From Minwuia thermotolerans (lineage in GTDB: Bacteria > Pseudomonadota > Alphaproteobacteria > Minwuiales > Minwuiaceae): a stretch of 64,000 nucleotides of DNA. The notes below the pieces were generated by a model that was not told the origin of the DNA, did no database searches, and was given only the letters and a program-made list of their open reading frames with translations. A program made the position numbers and the translations under genes. Below, piece after piece: positions 1-7,834 of this stretch. The DNA is taken from NCBI RefSeq assembly GCF_002924445.1, contig NZ_PIGG01000081.1, forward strand, positions 62,001 through 126,000, in the 5' to 3' direction. Position 1 is the stretch's first letter; each line of letters opens with the position of its first letter.

Positions 1-2
1 AA

Positions 3-503
3 ACCTTATTGCGGGCTGGTGCGGACAAAATAGCGATCAACACCGCCGCCGTGCGGCGCCCGGAACTGATCACGGAGCTATCCCGGATGTTCGGGTCACA
101 GTGCATTGTGCTTTCCATAGAAGCCAAACGCCAAGGCGAAGCTTGGGAGGCGTATACCGACAATGGCCGCGAACGCACTGGTATTGACGCCGTACAATGG
201 GCACGACGGGGCGAGGAACTGGGCGCTGGCGAGATTCTCGTGACTTCGGTCGACATGGAGGGGCGTCGCAGGGGCTTCGACGTTGAACTCGTCTGCGAGA
301 TCACCCGGCAGGTCGATATCCCGGTGATCGCCAGCGGAGGCATGGGCGAAGCTGCCCATCTGCTGGACGTCGTGGAGCGGGGGGGGGCCGATGCCGTGGC
401 CATGGCTCACGTGCTTCACCATGAGGTTGTCAAACTACCCGAGTTGCGAAATGCACTGGTTGGGGCAGGACTCAGCATTCGCAACGTTGACTGGTGTCGT
501 TGA
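3..503 (+). CDS. hisF: HisF-like imidazole glycerol phosphate synthase cyclase subunit, 5'-truncated
   Basis: The frame is open from the window edge, so the N-terminus, including the first catalytic Asp of HisF, is missing. The visible 166 residues show the (beta/alpha)8 pattern: GADKIAINTAA near the start, the second catalytic Asp in TSVDMEGRRRGFD, and the phosphate-binding ASGGMG. HisF condenses PRFAR with ammonia supplied by HisH. The next genes are glycan genes rather than his genes, so this is more likely the HisF2/WbuZ paralogue that works with HisH2 to feed ammonia to a sugar amidotransferase. That partner is not in the window. Assignment to HisF is firm; the paralogue role is inference. 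Confidence 0.85.
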   Translation, partial: TLLRAGADKIAINTAAVRRPELITELSRMFGSQCIVLSIEAKRQGEAWEAYTDNGRERTGIDAVQWARRGEELGAGEILVTSVDMEGRRRGFDVELVCEITRQVDIPVIASGGMGEAAHLLDVVERGGADAVAMAHVLHHEVVKLPELRNALVGAGLSIRNVDWCR

Positions 504-505
504 GC

Positions 506-1159
506 ATGGCCGGGCCCTCGGTCTCGATACTCGACTACGGCGTCGGCAACCTCCGCAGCGTCGCACGCGCATTTGAAGTCTGCGGTGCGGCGCCAATCCT
601 CGCAAGTTCGCCGAAGGAAGCCGCGCGCGCGGAGCGTCTCGTCATTCCGGGGGTTGGCGCTTTCGGGTCTTGTGTTGCCGCTATTCGGAAACGGGGTTTC
701 CATGAAACGATCGAGGAAGTCGTCCGTCTGCGGCAGCGCCCGGTAATGGGCATCTGCGTCGGTATGCAGATGCTCTTGGATGAGAGCGAGGAATTCGGCC
801 CTGTGACGGGTTTCGGCTATCTGCCGGGCGGCGTGGTCGGCTTGGCGAAGGAACTGGGCGAAACACGCCGCAAAGTGCCGCACGTTGGATGGGCAGCACT
901 GATACCGCCAGAGGAAAATGTGGAGCGCTGGAATGGCACACCGCTCGAAGGGGTGCGCCCGGGGGATGAGGTCTATTTCGTGCACAGCTTTCACGCTGCG
1001 CCCGCGAACCGACAGCACTATCTCGCTGGCGCTGACTACCTTGGCGACAGCGTCTGTGCCGCCGTCCACCACGAAAACCTGGTTGGTTTCCAGTTTCACC
1101 CGGAAAAGAGCGGTCCCGTGGGGCTGGCTATCCTGCGGCGCTTTCTGGAAATGGGCTAG
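506..1159 (+). CDS. hisH: HisH-like glutamine amidotransferase subunit
   Basis: A class I glutamine amidotransferase of 217 residues, the usual HisH length. The nucleophile Cys84 sits in GICVGMQ, and the His198/Glu200 pair in FHPEKS completes the triad. The N-terminal SILDYGVGNLRS and the oxyanion PGVGAFGSC motif are typical of HisH. ATG at 506 is chosen, 2 nt past the hisF stop; an in-frame GTG at 494 would overlap hisF. HisH hydrolyses glutamine and channels ammonia to HisF. Because neuB- and neuA-like genes follow, it is probably the HisH2/WbuY paralogue used for nitrogen transfer to a surface sugar. Confidence 0.88.
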   Translation: MAGPSVSILDYGVGNLRSVARAFEVCGAAPILASSPKEAARAERLVIPGVGAFGSCVAAIRKRGFHETIEEVVRLRQRPVMGICVGMQMLLDESEEFGPVTGFGYLPGGVVGLAKELGETRRKVPHVGWAALIPPEENVERWNGTPLEGVRPGDEVYFVHSFHAAPANRQHYLAGADYLGDSVCAAVHHENLVGFQFHPEKSGPVGLAILRRFLEMG

Positions 1160-1185
1160 ACTGCTCCAGGAAGGGACGAATTCCG

Positions 1186-2250
1186 ATGAGATTACGAACT
1201 CCAGTGCGGATCGGTTCCCGAATGCTCGGCGGTGGCAATCCACCGCTCTTGCTGCCCGATATCGACATGTTCTTCAACGCGGATATTGCCATGGCGCAAC
1301 ATATGGTCAAAGCGGTCAGGGACGCTGGGCTAACCATCATCAAGGCGGCGGTCCTGCACGACGAGGCAATCGCGCTGAATTGTGGCACCATGGAAACTTT
1401 TCTCGACAATAGGGGCCGCCCGGTCACGGTCGACTACCGCCGTCTGATCAGCAAGAAGGTGATCAGCAAGGACGAACACAGGCGGCTGTTCCGTTTCATT
1501 CAAGATACCGGTCTCGAATTGGTGCTTTCCGTATACGATCTGGAGGGGCTGAATCTCGCCGTCGACAGCGGCGCCGTGGCCATCAAGATCCCTTCCTCGA
1601 ACATAACCCATCAGCCCCTCATTGCCGCGGCTGCCTTGGCACCGGTTCCGCTGATCGTGGACACCGGGAAATCGACTATGGTGGAAATCGCTCGCGCCCT
1701 GGAATGGGCGGCGCCGGCACGCGAACGAGGCTTGATCGTCGAGCACTCGCCGGAGGCGCCGCCAGCCCCGCTTGCGCGTCACCAACTGATGATGATCCCC
1801 CGGCTCGCTGAAACTTTCGACCTCAATGCCGGGCTCTCCGATCATCATCATGGCAATGAGATGATGTTGGCAGCGACGGCGCTTGGGGCCGTCGTTCTGG
1901 AAAAGGGTTTGACGGTCGATGATCCGGATTCCGACCAAGACGTCTATCATGCGATGCGTCTTTCCGACCTCAAGCCCCTTCGCCGTCAGGTCGAGATGAT
2001 CTACGACGCCTTGGGCGATGGTCGGAGAACCCGGCCTTCGGACCGGCCCGTCCCCCATTCGCGCATGGGAGCAGTGGCCGCACGCGGATTGTCCACGGGC
2101 GAGATGCTGAGCCTTTCGAATGTCGGGTTCGCACTGCCCCCGCTGGGCGTCGGCGCCGAGCATTGGCCAATCATCGAAGGCTGGCAGGCTCGGCGCGAAG
2201 TGGCGGCCGGTGAGCCAGTCGGCTGGGAAGACATTGAGCCTCCTTCCTGA
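1186..2250 (+). CDS. Divergent NeuB-family (sialic acid synthase-like) protein with C-terminal SAF domain
   Basis: A protein of 354 residues with the NeuB layout: TIM barrel about 20-275, then a SAF/antifreeze-like domain about 288-350. Matches to NeuB include KIPSSNITHQPL (134-145), VDTGKST (158-164) and GLSDH (216-220). Enzymes of this family condense PEP with an N-acetyl sugar to make nonulosonic acids. Several usually invariant positions differ: the N-terminal EIGxNH region reads DIDMFF, the KFQ/KHQ motif reads KAA (53-55), and EKHFT reads EKGLT (239-243), losing a His that is a metal ligand in NeuB. A Shine-Dalgarno AGGAAGGGA precedes the ATG. The reaction may therefore differ from canonical NeuB. 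Confidence 0.75.
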   Translation: MRLRTPVRIGSRMLGGGNPPLLLPDIDMFFNADIAMAQHMVKAVRDAGLTIIKAAVLHDEAIALNCGTMETFLDNRGRPVTVDYRRLISKKVISKDEHRRLFRFIQDTGLELVLSVYDLEGLNLAVDSGAVAIKIPSSNITHQPLIAAAALAPVPLIVDTGKSTMVEIARALEWAAPARERGLIVEHSPEAPPAPLARHQLMMIPRLAETFDLNAGLSDHHHGNEMMLAATALGAVVLEKGLTVDDPDSDQDVYHAMRLSDLKPLRRQVEMIYDALGDGRRTRPSDRPVPHSRMGAVAARGLSTGEMLSLSNVGFALPPLGVGAEHWPIIEGWQARREVAAGEPVGWEDIEPPS

Positions 2251-2272
2251 TCGTCCCCCGGCGCCGCCGGGA

Positions 2273-3295
2273 ATGAGCGCACGGCGTTGGGTGTGCGCCG
2301 ACCCGGAGACCGCCGCCAGCCTTTGTGCCACCGTTCGGACCGAGTTGGACGAGATCAACCGCGTCGAGCGCCCCGAAGGAACGGCCGACGCGTCCGAATT
2401 GCGGTACTTCAGGCTCGTCGGTCGAACCGGAGCCTGCTTCGTGAAGGCAATTCCGGAATCGGCTGTTTCGACGGGAATCGCAGCAGAAGCCATCGCACGG
2501 GGCGTCCGGCTGCTCGGTGTCGGAGTGTGCACCATGATTGTGCCGGAGCCGCTACGATGGACGGACGGAAGATGGTTGTTCGTCTATCCTTGGGTCGAGG
2601 CAGCTACGATTCCGCCCGAACCGGATTCGCTGCGTAGGCTGGGCTTCAGGATTGCACAGTTGCATGGGGCGCTGCGGCGGATACCGTCCGAACTGCGCGA
2701 TGATGTGGCGTCTCGCTCGGACGAGCGAGTACGCTGGCTACTTGCCGGCAATCGCGATCTGTCGGCCTTCGCGGAGCGATTGCATCGCCTTTCAATGCGT
2801 TGGGCCGCGGATCATGTCTCATCCTTGTCGACACATCCTTGGGCGGTGCTTTCCAGCTTGCCGCAACAGGTGATCCACGGTGACCTGAATGCTGGCAATG
2901 TGCTTTGGCGTGAAGACACAGAAAAAGAGTTTGTTTTCCTCGACTTCGAGGAGGCCACGCGCCAGTACCTGCCGACGGCAGTCGACCTCGCCCTGGCCTT
3001 CGAACGTATCGTCCTGGACGTCGTCTCCGAAGCGTCGCTCTGTGCACAGTGTCTCGATGCTCTGTTCAATGGCTATGCGGTGGGCGAGGGAGAAGCAGCG
3101 GCTGCGGCGGCAGCCGACGGGTTTCGCGCTGCGCTGGACTGGAACCTGCTGACGCCACTGACGATCCTGGCCGATTTCCGGGCCACGGGGCGAGACTGGC
3201 CGGATGAGGAATGGGAGAAATTCCATCGTCTGGCCGACATGCACGTACGGTTCAGGCCCGCAATGGAGGCGACGCTGCCGAGGTGGCGCAAATGA
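2273..3295 (+). CDS. APH/choline-kinase-fold phosphotransferase
   Basis: A protein of 340 residues with the aminoglycoside phosphotransferase (APH) kinase core. The Brenner motif HGDLNAGN is at 202-209 and the metal-binding LDFEE at 223-227. An N-lobe Lys in ACFVKAI (about 58) may bind ATP. Family members phosphorylate small molecules such as choline, sugars or antibiotics. The setting between a NeuB-like synthase and a GT-B-like gene points to a sugar or alcohol substrate used in the glycan, not to drug resistance. ATG at 2273 is chosen, 22 nt past the neuB stop; longer frames would overlap neuB by over 100 nt. The substrate is unknown. Confidence 0.75.
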   Translation: MSARRWVCADPETAASLCATVRTELDEINRVERPEGTADASELRYFRLVGRTGACFVKAIPESAVSTGIAAEAIARGVRLLGVGVCTMIVPEPLRWTDGRWLFVYPWVEAATIPPEPDSLRRLGFRIAQLHGALRRIPSELRDDVASRSDERVRWLLAGNRDLSAFAERLHRLSMRWAADHVSSLSTHPWAVLSSLPQQVIHGDLNAGNVLWREDTEKEFVFLDFEEATRQYLPTAVDLALAFERIVLDVVSEASLCAQCLDALFNGYAVGEGEAAAAAAADGFRAALDWNLLTPLTILADFRATGRDWPDEEWEKFHRLADMHVRFRPAMEATLPRWRK

Positions 3296-4539
3296 GGGCC
3301 AAGCGAGTACTGGCCGTCTGCTATGGCGCTGGCCATGTCAACATGGTGTTGCCGGTATTGCGTGAACTGAAGCGGATGGGCGGCTTCGAGATCGTTGCGC
3401 TCGGCCTGACAACCGCTTGGGATCGGCTCGATGCTGCCGGGTTCGCACCGCTCCGTGTCCGCGATCTGGTTGACCCGGAACTTGACGCTGAGGCGCTGCG
3501 CGTCGGCGCCGAGCTCGCTCTCGATCTATCGCCTGGCGGCCCTGTGCCCGAATGGGAATCCGCTGCCTATCTCGGCATTTCCTATCGTGAACTCGTCGAG
3601 GACGTGGGGGAGGCGAGGGCGGCACAGCTCTATCGTGAAAGGGGCCGCGCCGCCTTCCTGCCCTCGCGTTTCGCGAGGCGTGCAATCGAACGGCTCCAGC
3701 CGGACGTGCTGCTGACCACCAATTCGCCGAGGATGGAACGCGCGTTCCTTCAGGCAGCAGATGAGCTGGGTCTGCCCAATGTGGTGATCTGGCCGTCGCT
3801 TGCGGACGGCGAGGCCGAATGGGTCGGTCGCCCGCGGAAGAACGCCATTGTCTGCATCGACAATGACTGGGCGGCGCAACGGTTGCGCGCGGCGGGCGCG
3901 AACGACGAGATGCTGCGCATGACAGGCGGTCCGCAATATGAACACCTTTTCGCGCCGGATCTGAAGGCTAGGGCGGCCGCCTTTCGGGAAAGCCATGGCT
4001 GGGGTGATCGGTTCGTACTGCTATGGGTCTCGCAGCTTCACGGACCCGTGCATCCGTTGACCGGAGAGGCGGCGGACCCGGGGTTGCCGGCGCGAATTGA
4101 AGGCCGGCTGGTCGAGGAAGTCGGTCGGCGGGCCGACCGGATGCATCTCGCGATACGCTATCACCCGAACGAACTGATCCGCGAGGGCAATCGGCCGGAA
4201 TGGGTCTCGGTGAATCGCCGCGACGACGACCTCCACGTCGTCCTACACGCAGTCGACGCAATGGTGACGATCAATTCCAGCGTCAGCTATCAGGCCGCCC
4301 TGCTCGGCAAGCCGGTACTGCAATATATGGACTCACCGTACGCCCGGTTCTTTCCTTTCGACAAGGTAGGAATTGCCCGCCCACTTCGCCAATTGGCGGC
4401 GATCCCGTTTGAACTCAATCATTTGCAAAAATGCCAATATGAATCTCAAATTACAAATGCCGATCAATTGAATTCAGCATTAAGGGTTTCAATTGAGATG
4501 GTTAAATTAACAAATGGAGGTTCAATTCCCAGAACTTAA
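3292..4539 (+). CDS. GT-B-like glycosyltransferase of polysaccharide biosynthesis, 3' end in AT-rich DNA
   Basis: A protein of 415 residues starting at an ATG that overlaps the previous stop (ATGA). The N-terminus (KRVLAVCYGAGHVNMVLPVL) resembles the first Rossmann unit of GT-B enzymes. An HP motif in IRYHPNE (291-292) and a Ser pair in TINSSVSYQAALLGKPV (329-330) recall the HP and S/SS motifs of bacterial sialyltransferases and capsule transferases. It may transfer the CMP-activated sugar made nearby. From about residue 371 the DNA turns AT-rich and the protein loses its Arg/Ala-rich character, so the C-terminus may be replaced or truncated. The family assignment is by motif only. Confidence 0.55.
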   Translation: MRAKRVLAVCYGAGHVNMVLPVLRELKRMGGFEIVALGLTTAWDRLDAAGFAPLRVRDLVDPELDAEALRVGAELALDLSPGGPVPEWESAAYLGISYRELVEDVGEARAAQLYRERGRAAFLPSRFARRAIERLQPDVLLTTNSPRMERAFLQAADELGLPNVVIWPSLADGEAEWVGRPRKNAIVCIDNDWAAQRLRAAGANDEMLRMTGGPQYEHLFAPDLKARAAAFRESHGWGDRFVLLWVSQLHGPVHPLTGEAADPGLPARIEGRLVEEVGRRADRMHLAIRYHPNELIREGNRPEWVSVNRRDDDLHVVLHAVDAMVTINSSVSYQAALLGKPVLQYMDSPYARFFPFDKVGIARPLRQLAAIPFELNHLQKCQYESQITNADQLNSALRVSIEMVKLTNGGSIPRT

Positions 4540-4543
4540 AATA

Positions 4544-5245
4544 TTACCTCTTTGCCCCAATAAAAATATAATGTGAACCAATTCCTTCATTGACGTCAAT
4601 AGTTGAGCTATAATATCCAATTTTTAACGTCTTGAAGACATAAAAGACCGAAGAGAGATGCTCTTTCGATTCAATAAAACGGACATAATGCTTTCCTTTT
4701 AGACGCTTATGATTTGACAGATCGATTTCTTCGAGACCGTTTTGCTGTATACCCTTGGAATACATAGACCAATAAGAATCTCTTGCCATCATGGTTGCCA
4801 AAATTATACCCCCTTGTTTTAATAGAGAGTCAAATTCTCTAAGTCTTTTTTCAAAAGTAGTTGGAGTTAAAAAATACAAAACCTGATTACTAAAAATAAC
4901 ATCAAACTTCTGTGATAATACATTGTTAAGATTTGAATTATCATCTATCTTAAAGAAATTATCCTGATAGTCTGGGTTAATCGACCTAGCTTCTTCCAAA
5001 GCGCCTTCAACAATATCAACACCGTATATATCAAATCCCTTGTCAGAAAAATACTTTGTATGCGTTCCATTCCAGCATCCGAAATCGAGAAGCGACCTTT
5101 CGGAAATTTTATCATCAAAGTGCTTTCGAATTACCTGTTCGTATGCGCGAATTATATGTCCATCAGGATATCTTAGTCCATACCCTTCTTTGTGCCGCTG
5201 TTGGTATTCTTCTGCGGACGTTTTTGTTTTCAAGTTATGGCTCAT
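4544..5245 (-). CDS. Class I SAM-dependent methyltransferase in an AT-rich patch
   Basis: A protein of 233 residues. SAM-binding motif I is DFGCWNG (54-60), followed by the acidic strand-2 end in YGVDIVEG and a later VIFSNQVLYF segment matching motif IV. Such enzymes methylate sugars, lipids or small molecules. It lies 36 nt downstream of the 5282-6370 gene on the same strand and ends 4 nt from the end of a convergent gene. Base composition and codon use are strikingly AT-rich compared with everything around it, which indicates recent acquisition. The glycan setting suggests O-methylation of a sugar, but the substrate cannot be read from the sequence. Confidence 0.75.
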   Translation of the reverse strand: MSHNLKTKTSAEEYQQRHKEGYGLRYPDGHIIRAYEQVIRKHFDDKISERSLLDFGCWNGTHTKYFSDKGFDIYGVDIVEGALEEARSINPDYQDNFFKIDDNSNLNNVLSQKFDVIFSNQVLYFLTPTTFEKRLREFDSLLKQGGIILATMMARDSYWSMYSKGIQQNGLEEIDLSNHKRLKGKHYVRFIESKEHLSSVFYVFKTLKIGYYSSTIDVNEGIGSHYIFIGAKR

Positions 5246-5281
5246 GTGTCAAATCGTCCTGTAGATTAAACAATTCAGAGT

Positions 5282-6370
5282 TCAAGTGTTGATGTAGCCC
5301 AACAATACGCGCGCGGCAAGCTTCGGGCTGGGCTCCGGGTAGAGTGTCAGCACGGCGTCCGCGCGCGGCGGAGAAGCGCCGTCGAGTACGGTTCCGATTG
5401 TCCCGCGCGTTCGAACAACGCTGGCGAGTCCAAGTTGGACCGGAAGCGGTAACCCACCTGCAGAATGAGTAAGGTACGCATTCATGACATCGGGCTCCTG
5501 GAGTAGGTATACGCTGGTCGCTGGCGCAATGCCGGGCCGTGTGCCTAGCACCATCCGGTCCTCGATTGCCGATGAGAAGCAGGACAGGACTAGGCGGGAG
5601 CGCGCGAGGTCTTCGCTCAGGACGTTTTCGCCCGTCAGCGTCGGTGGCTTTCGTGTTCCTCGACGTTCCAATCTCTTGCAGAGCATTGCAACTTCGTCAT
5701 CTGTCTCCCGTGGATGAGGGCGATAATGCCATTCGATGCCTCGCGCCGACAGAAAATCTCCGAGTTCCGATAGGGTTCGAAGGTAACCGGAAAGGTGGTG
5801 CAGCGGTTGACCTAGAAACAGCGTATGTTCCGCGCGAACAGGATCCGAATTGTGGTTGACTGCGAAATGGCGAGTTCGTCCCAAGGCACCCACGATGGTG
5901 ACTCGGTTAACGCCACCAGCGCGGGTCATCTTGGCCGCTTGGTGGTTCGCGACGAGATAATGGGCCGCAGCCCCTTCCACACCATGCACGACCCATCCGG
6001 GCCAGTCCTGAACGGAGATGCAGCGTTCCCGCCCGGCGGCGTGCACTAGGGCTTCGTCGACCCCGATATCGGGACCGGAAAGCCCGCCCAGGATTGCGGT
6101 CGGTCGGAAATGGTCGATCTCAGCACGGCAACTACCGATGAGGTCGTGTATGGCTGGATCGTTCGGTGAGGCAGCCACGGCGTTGATTCGACGCAACTCG
6201 ATTTGCGGGTGGTTCCCAAAACGCTTCTTCAGGTGCCCCCATGCGGGCTCGCCGCAAATCATGCGGATCGCGGCGACATCCGTGTTGCCGACGAGTTCAG
6301 AGATCACCGGATCAATGGCCAACGCAGCGCCCATGTCGCGCGCTGATACGAGTAGGCGATGCCGAGCCAT
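5282..6370 (-). CDS. Putative GT-B-like polysaccharide/sialyl transferase
   Basis: A protein of 362 residues of no family I recognise with certainty. An HP motif in YRPHPRE (219-220) and a Ser pair in SCFSSAIED (266-267), separated by a typical distance, recall the two substrate-binding motifs of bacterial sialyl- and polysialyltransferases. ATG at 6370 (MARHRLLVSARD) is chosen because it falls 22 nt after the neuA stop; the longer frame would overlap neuA. Being directly downstream of a CMP-sugar synthetase in the same operon fits a role in using that CMP-sugar. The function is inferred from motifs and context only. Confidence 0.5.
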   Translation of the reverse strand: MARHRLLVSARDMGAALAIDPVISELVGNTDVAAIRMICGEPAWGHLKKRFGNHPQIELRRINAVAASPNDPAIHDLIGSCRAEIDHFRPTAILGGLSGPDIGVDEALVHAAGRERCISVQDWPGWVVHGVEGAAAHYLVANHQAAKMTRAGGVNRVTIVGALGRTRHFAVNHNSDPVRAEHTLFLGQPLHHLSGYLRTLSELGDFLSARGIEWHYRPHPRETDDEVAMLCKRLERRGTRKPPTLTGENVLSEDLARSRLVLSCFSSAIEDRMVLGTRPGIAPATSVYLLQEPDVMNAYLTHSAGGLPLPVQLGLASVVRTRGTIGTVLDGASPPRADAVLTLYPEPSPKLAARVLLGYINT

Positions 6371-6392
6371 GCCCGCGATTTGCCCTGTTCTG

Positions 6393-7094
6393 TCAGCCAA
6401 GTCGGAACCCGGGACGTAGCACGAGACCGCGCGCAACTTCGAGATCGTAGAGCGTGTCGATATCGATTGCACGCTCGTACGGGGTGACATGGGCCATCGT
6501 ATGCTCCCCGTAGAATTTCCGTTCCCTGATCAGATAGTCGGTCCAGACAGCGTAGACGAGCGCGTTCGGCCAGTACTTCGGTTTCGAATCCTGGCGCCGT
6601 TTGAGCAAGCCGCCACCATCCATCGGACAGACGCGGCCTTCGGCGTCGATCTCGACGATGTAGCTTGCGGGTTTGGGCAATTCGGAAAAGGTTACACAGC
6701 AATCGCCGCCATGTTCGACCAACTGACGCACGGTCGCATCAATGTCATCGGCAATCCGGAATGGCGAGGTAGCCTGCAGCAAGACCACGATATCGTAGCG
6801 CGACTCGAGGTTCTCGACCATGTGGATGACAGCCTCCGCTACGGGAATATCGTCGGTTGCCAACTCCGCCGGGCGGAGGAACGGTACCTCGCCTCCGGCT
6901 GCCCGGCTTGCCGCCGCGATTTCTTCATCATCGGTGGAGATGACTGTGCGGTCCAGGATCCGAGATCGGACCGCCGCTTCGATCGACCAGGCAATCAGCG
7001 GCTTCCCGCCCAAGTCGAGGACATTTTTCCGGGGCAGGCCTTTAGAGCCGCCTCTCGCACAAATGACTGCGAGGACAGAGTGATCTCCGATCAT
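6393..7094 (-). CDS. neuA: CMP-nonulosonic acid cytidylyltransferase (NeuA family)
   Basis: A protein of 233 residues, the usual length for the NeuA catalytic domain. The CTP-binding signature ARGGSKGLPRKN is at 13-24. LLQATSPFR and PNALVYA follow, and YERAIDIDTLYDLEVA near the end carries the paired metal-binding Asp residues of the family. The enzyme activates a nonulosonic acid (sialic, legionaminic or pseudaminic acid) with CTP to form the CMP-sugar donor. ATG at 7094 is chosen because the homologous part starts there. It probably leads a minus-strand operon with the two genes that follow. Which acid is used cannot be told from the sequence. Confidence 0.88.
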   Translation of the reverse strand: MIGDHSVLAVICARGGSKGLPRKNVLDLGGKPLIAWSIEAAVRSRILDRTVISTDDEEIAAASRAAGGEVPFLRPAELATDDIPVAEAVIHMVENLESRYDIVVLLQATSPFRIADDIDATVRQLVEHGGDCCVTFSELPKPASYIVEIDAEGRVCPMDGGGLLKRRQDSKPKYWPNALVYAVWTDYLIRERKFYGEHTMAHVTPYERAIDIDTLYDLEVARGLVLRPGFRLG

Positions 7095-7208
7095 GCACGG
7101 CTCCGATGAACGGCAGATGTTCCGGTGAAAGATAGCATCCCGTCGACGACTCGTCATTCTCCGCGGAACGGCAGATTGTCGGTGTCGGGCGGATCGGCTA
7201 GGAAGACG

Positions 7209-7802
7209 ATGTCACCCCAACTCACTTTGCTGGATTCGACCATCGCCGTGAAGCGCCTTTTCGACATCGCCGTCTCGCTCGTCGCCCTGCTGGCGCTGTC
7301 GCCGCTGCTGCTGGCGGTGGCGCTGGCCGTGGCGTCGACCAGTCCCGGCGGCGCCTTCTACCGCCAGGTCCGCGTCGGCCGCGGCGGACGGCCGTTCCGG
7401 ATGCTGAAGTTCCGCTCCATGGTCGCCGACGCCGACCGCATCGGCGGTTACTCCACCGCCAGGGGCGACCCCAGGATCACCCGGATCGGCCGCTTCATCC
7501 GCCGCACCAGCATCGATGAACTGCCACAGCTCCTGAACGTGCTCGGCGGTTCGATGAGCCTGGTCGGCCCGCGCCCCGACGTACCGGCGCAGGAGGAACT
7601 CTATGCGCCCGAGGAATGGCGTGAGCGCCACCGGGTCAGGCCCGGCATTACCGGTCTTGCCCAGGCCCTGGCCCGCAACGAGGCGGGTCCCGGAGAACGC
7701 AAGGCCCTGGATCTGCGCTATGTGCGCGAGCAAAGCCTGTGGCTGGACCTCAAGATCATCTGGTGGACGGTCCGGCAGGTGCTGGGCAAGGGCAGCCACT
7801 GA
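7209..7802 (+). CDS. Undecaprenyl-phosphate sugar phosphotransferase (bacterial sugar transferase family)
   Basis: A protein of 197 residues matching the small monotopic phosphoglycosyl transferase class (PglC/WcaJ catalytic domain). It has one hydrophobic N-terminal segment (about 15-40), then [20 protein letters not shown], the [13 protein letters not shown] active-site region, SLVGPRP and RPGITG. The enzyme loads the first sugar phosphate onto undecaprenyl phosphate at the inner membrane face and so starts repeat-unit synthesis. ATG at 7209 follows an AGGAAG Shine-Dalgarno. It is divergent from neuA, with about 110 nt between. Being short, it lacks the extra N-terminal membrane domain of WcaJ/WbaP. 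Confidence 0.87.
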   Translation: MSPQLTLLDSTIAVKRLFDIAVSLVALLALSPLLLAVALAVASTSPGGAFYRQVRVGRGGRPFRMLKFRSMVADADRIGGYSTARGDPRITRIGRFIRRTSIDELPQLLNVLGGSMSLVGPRPDVPAQEELYAPEEWRERHRVRPGITGLAQALARNEAGPGERKALDLRYVREQSLWLDLKIIWWTVRQVLGKGSH

Positions 7803-7818
7803 GCCCCCGCGCGGGGGC
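7803..7818. terminator. GC palindrome between convergent genes
   Basis: A perfect 16-nt palindrome, GCCCCCGCGCGGGGGC, begins within 3 nt of the sugar transferase stop and precedes the convergent end of ptsP. It could act as a bidirectional terminator, but there is no clear T-tract and no loop, so this is a weak call. Confidence 0.3.
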
Positions 7819-7834
7819 AGGGAAGAGGTTTCTC

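Noticed and set aside
2273-3295. APH-fold kinase as an aminoglycoside resistance gene
   Set aside because: The kinase motifs fit the broad APH fold only. The setting in a glycan locus and the lack of any resistance context argue against drug modification.
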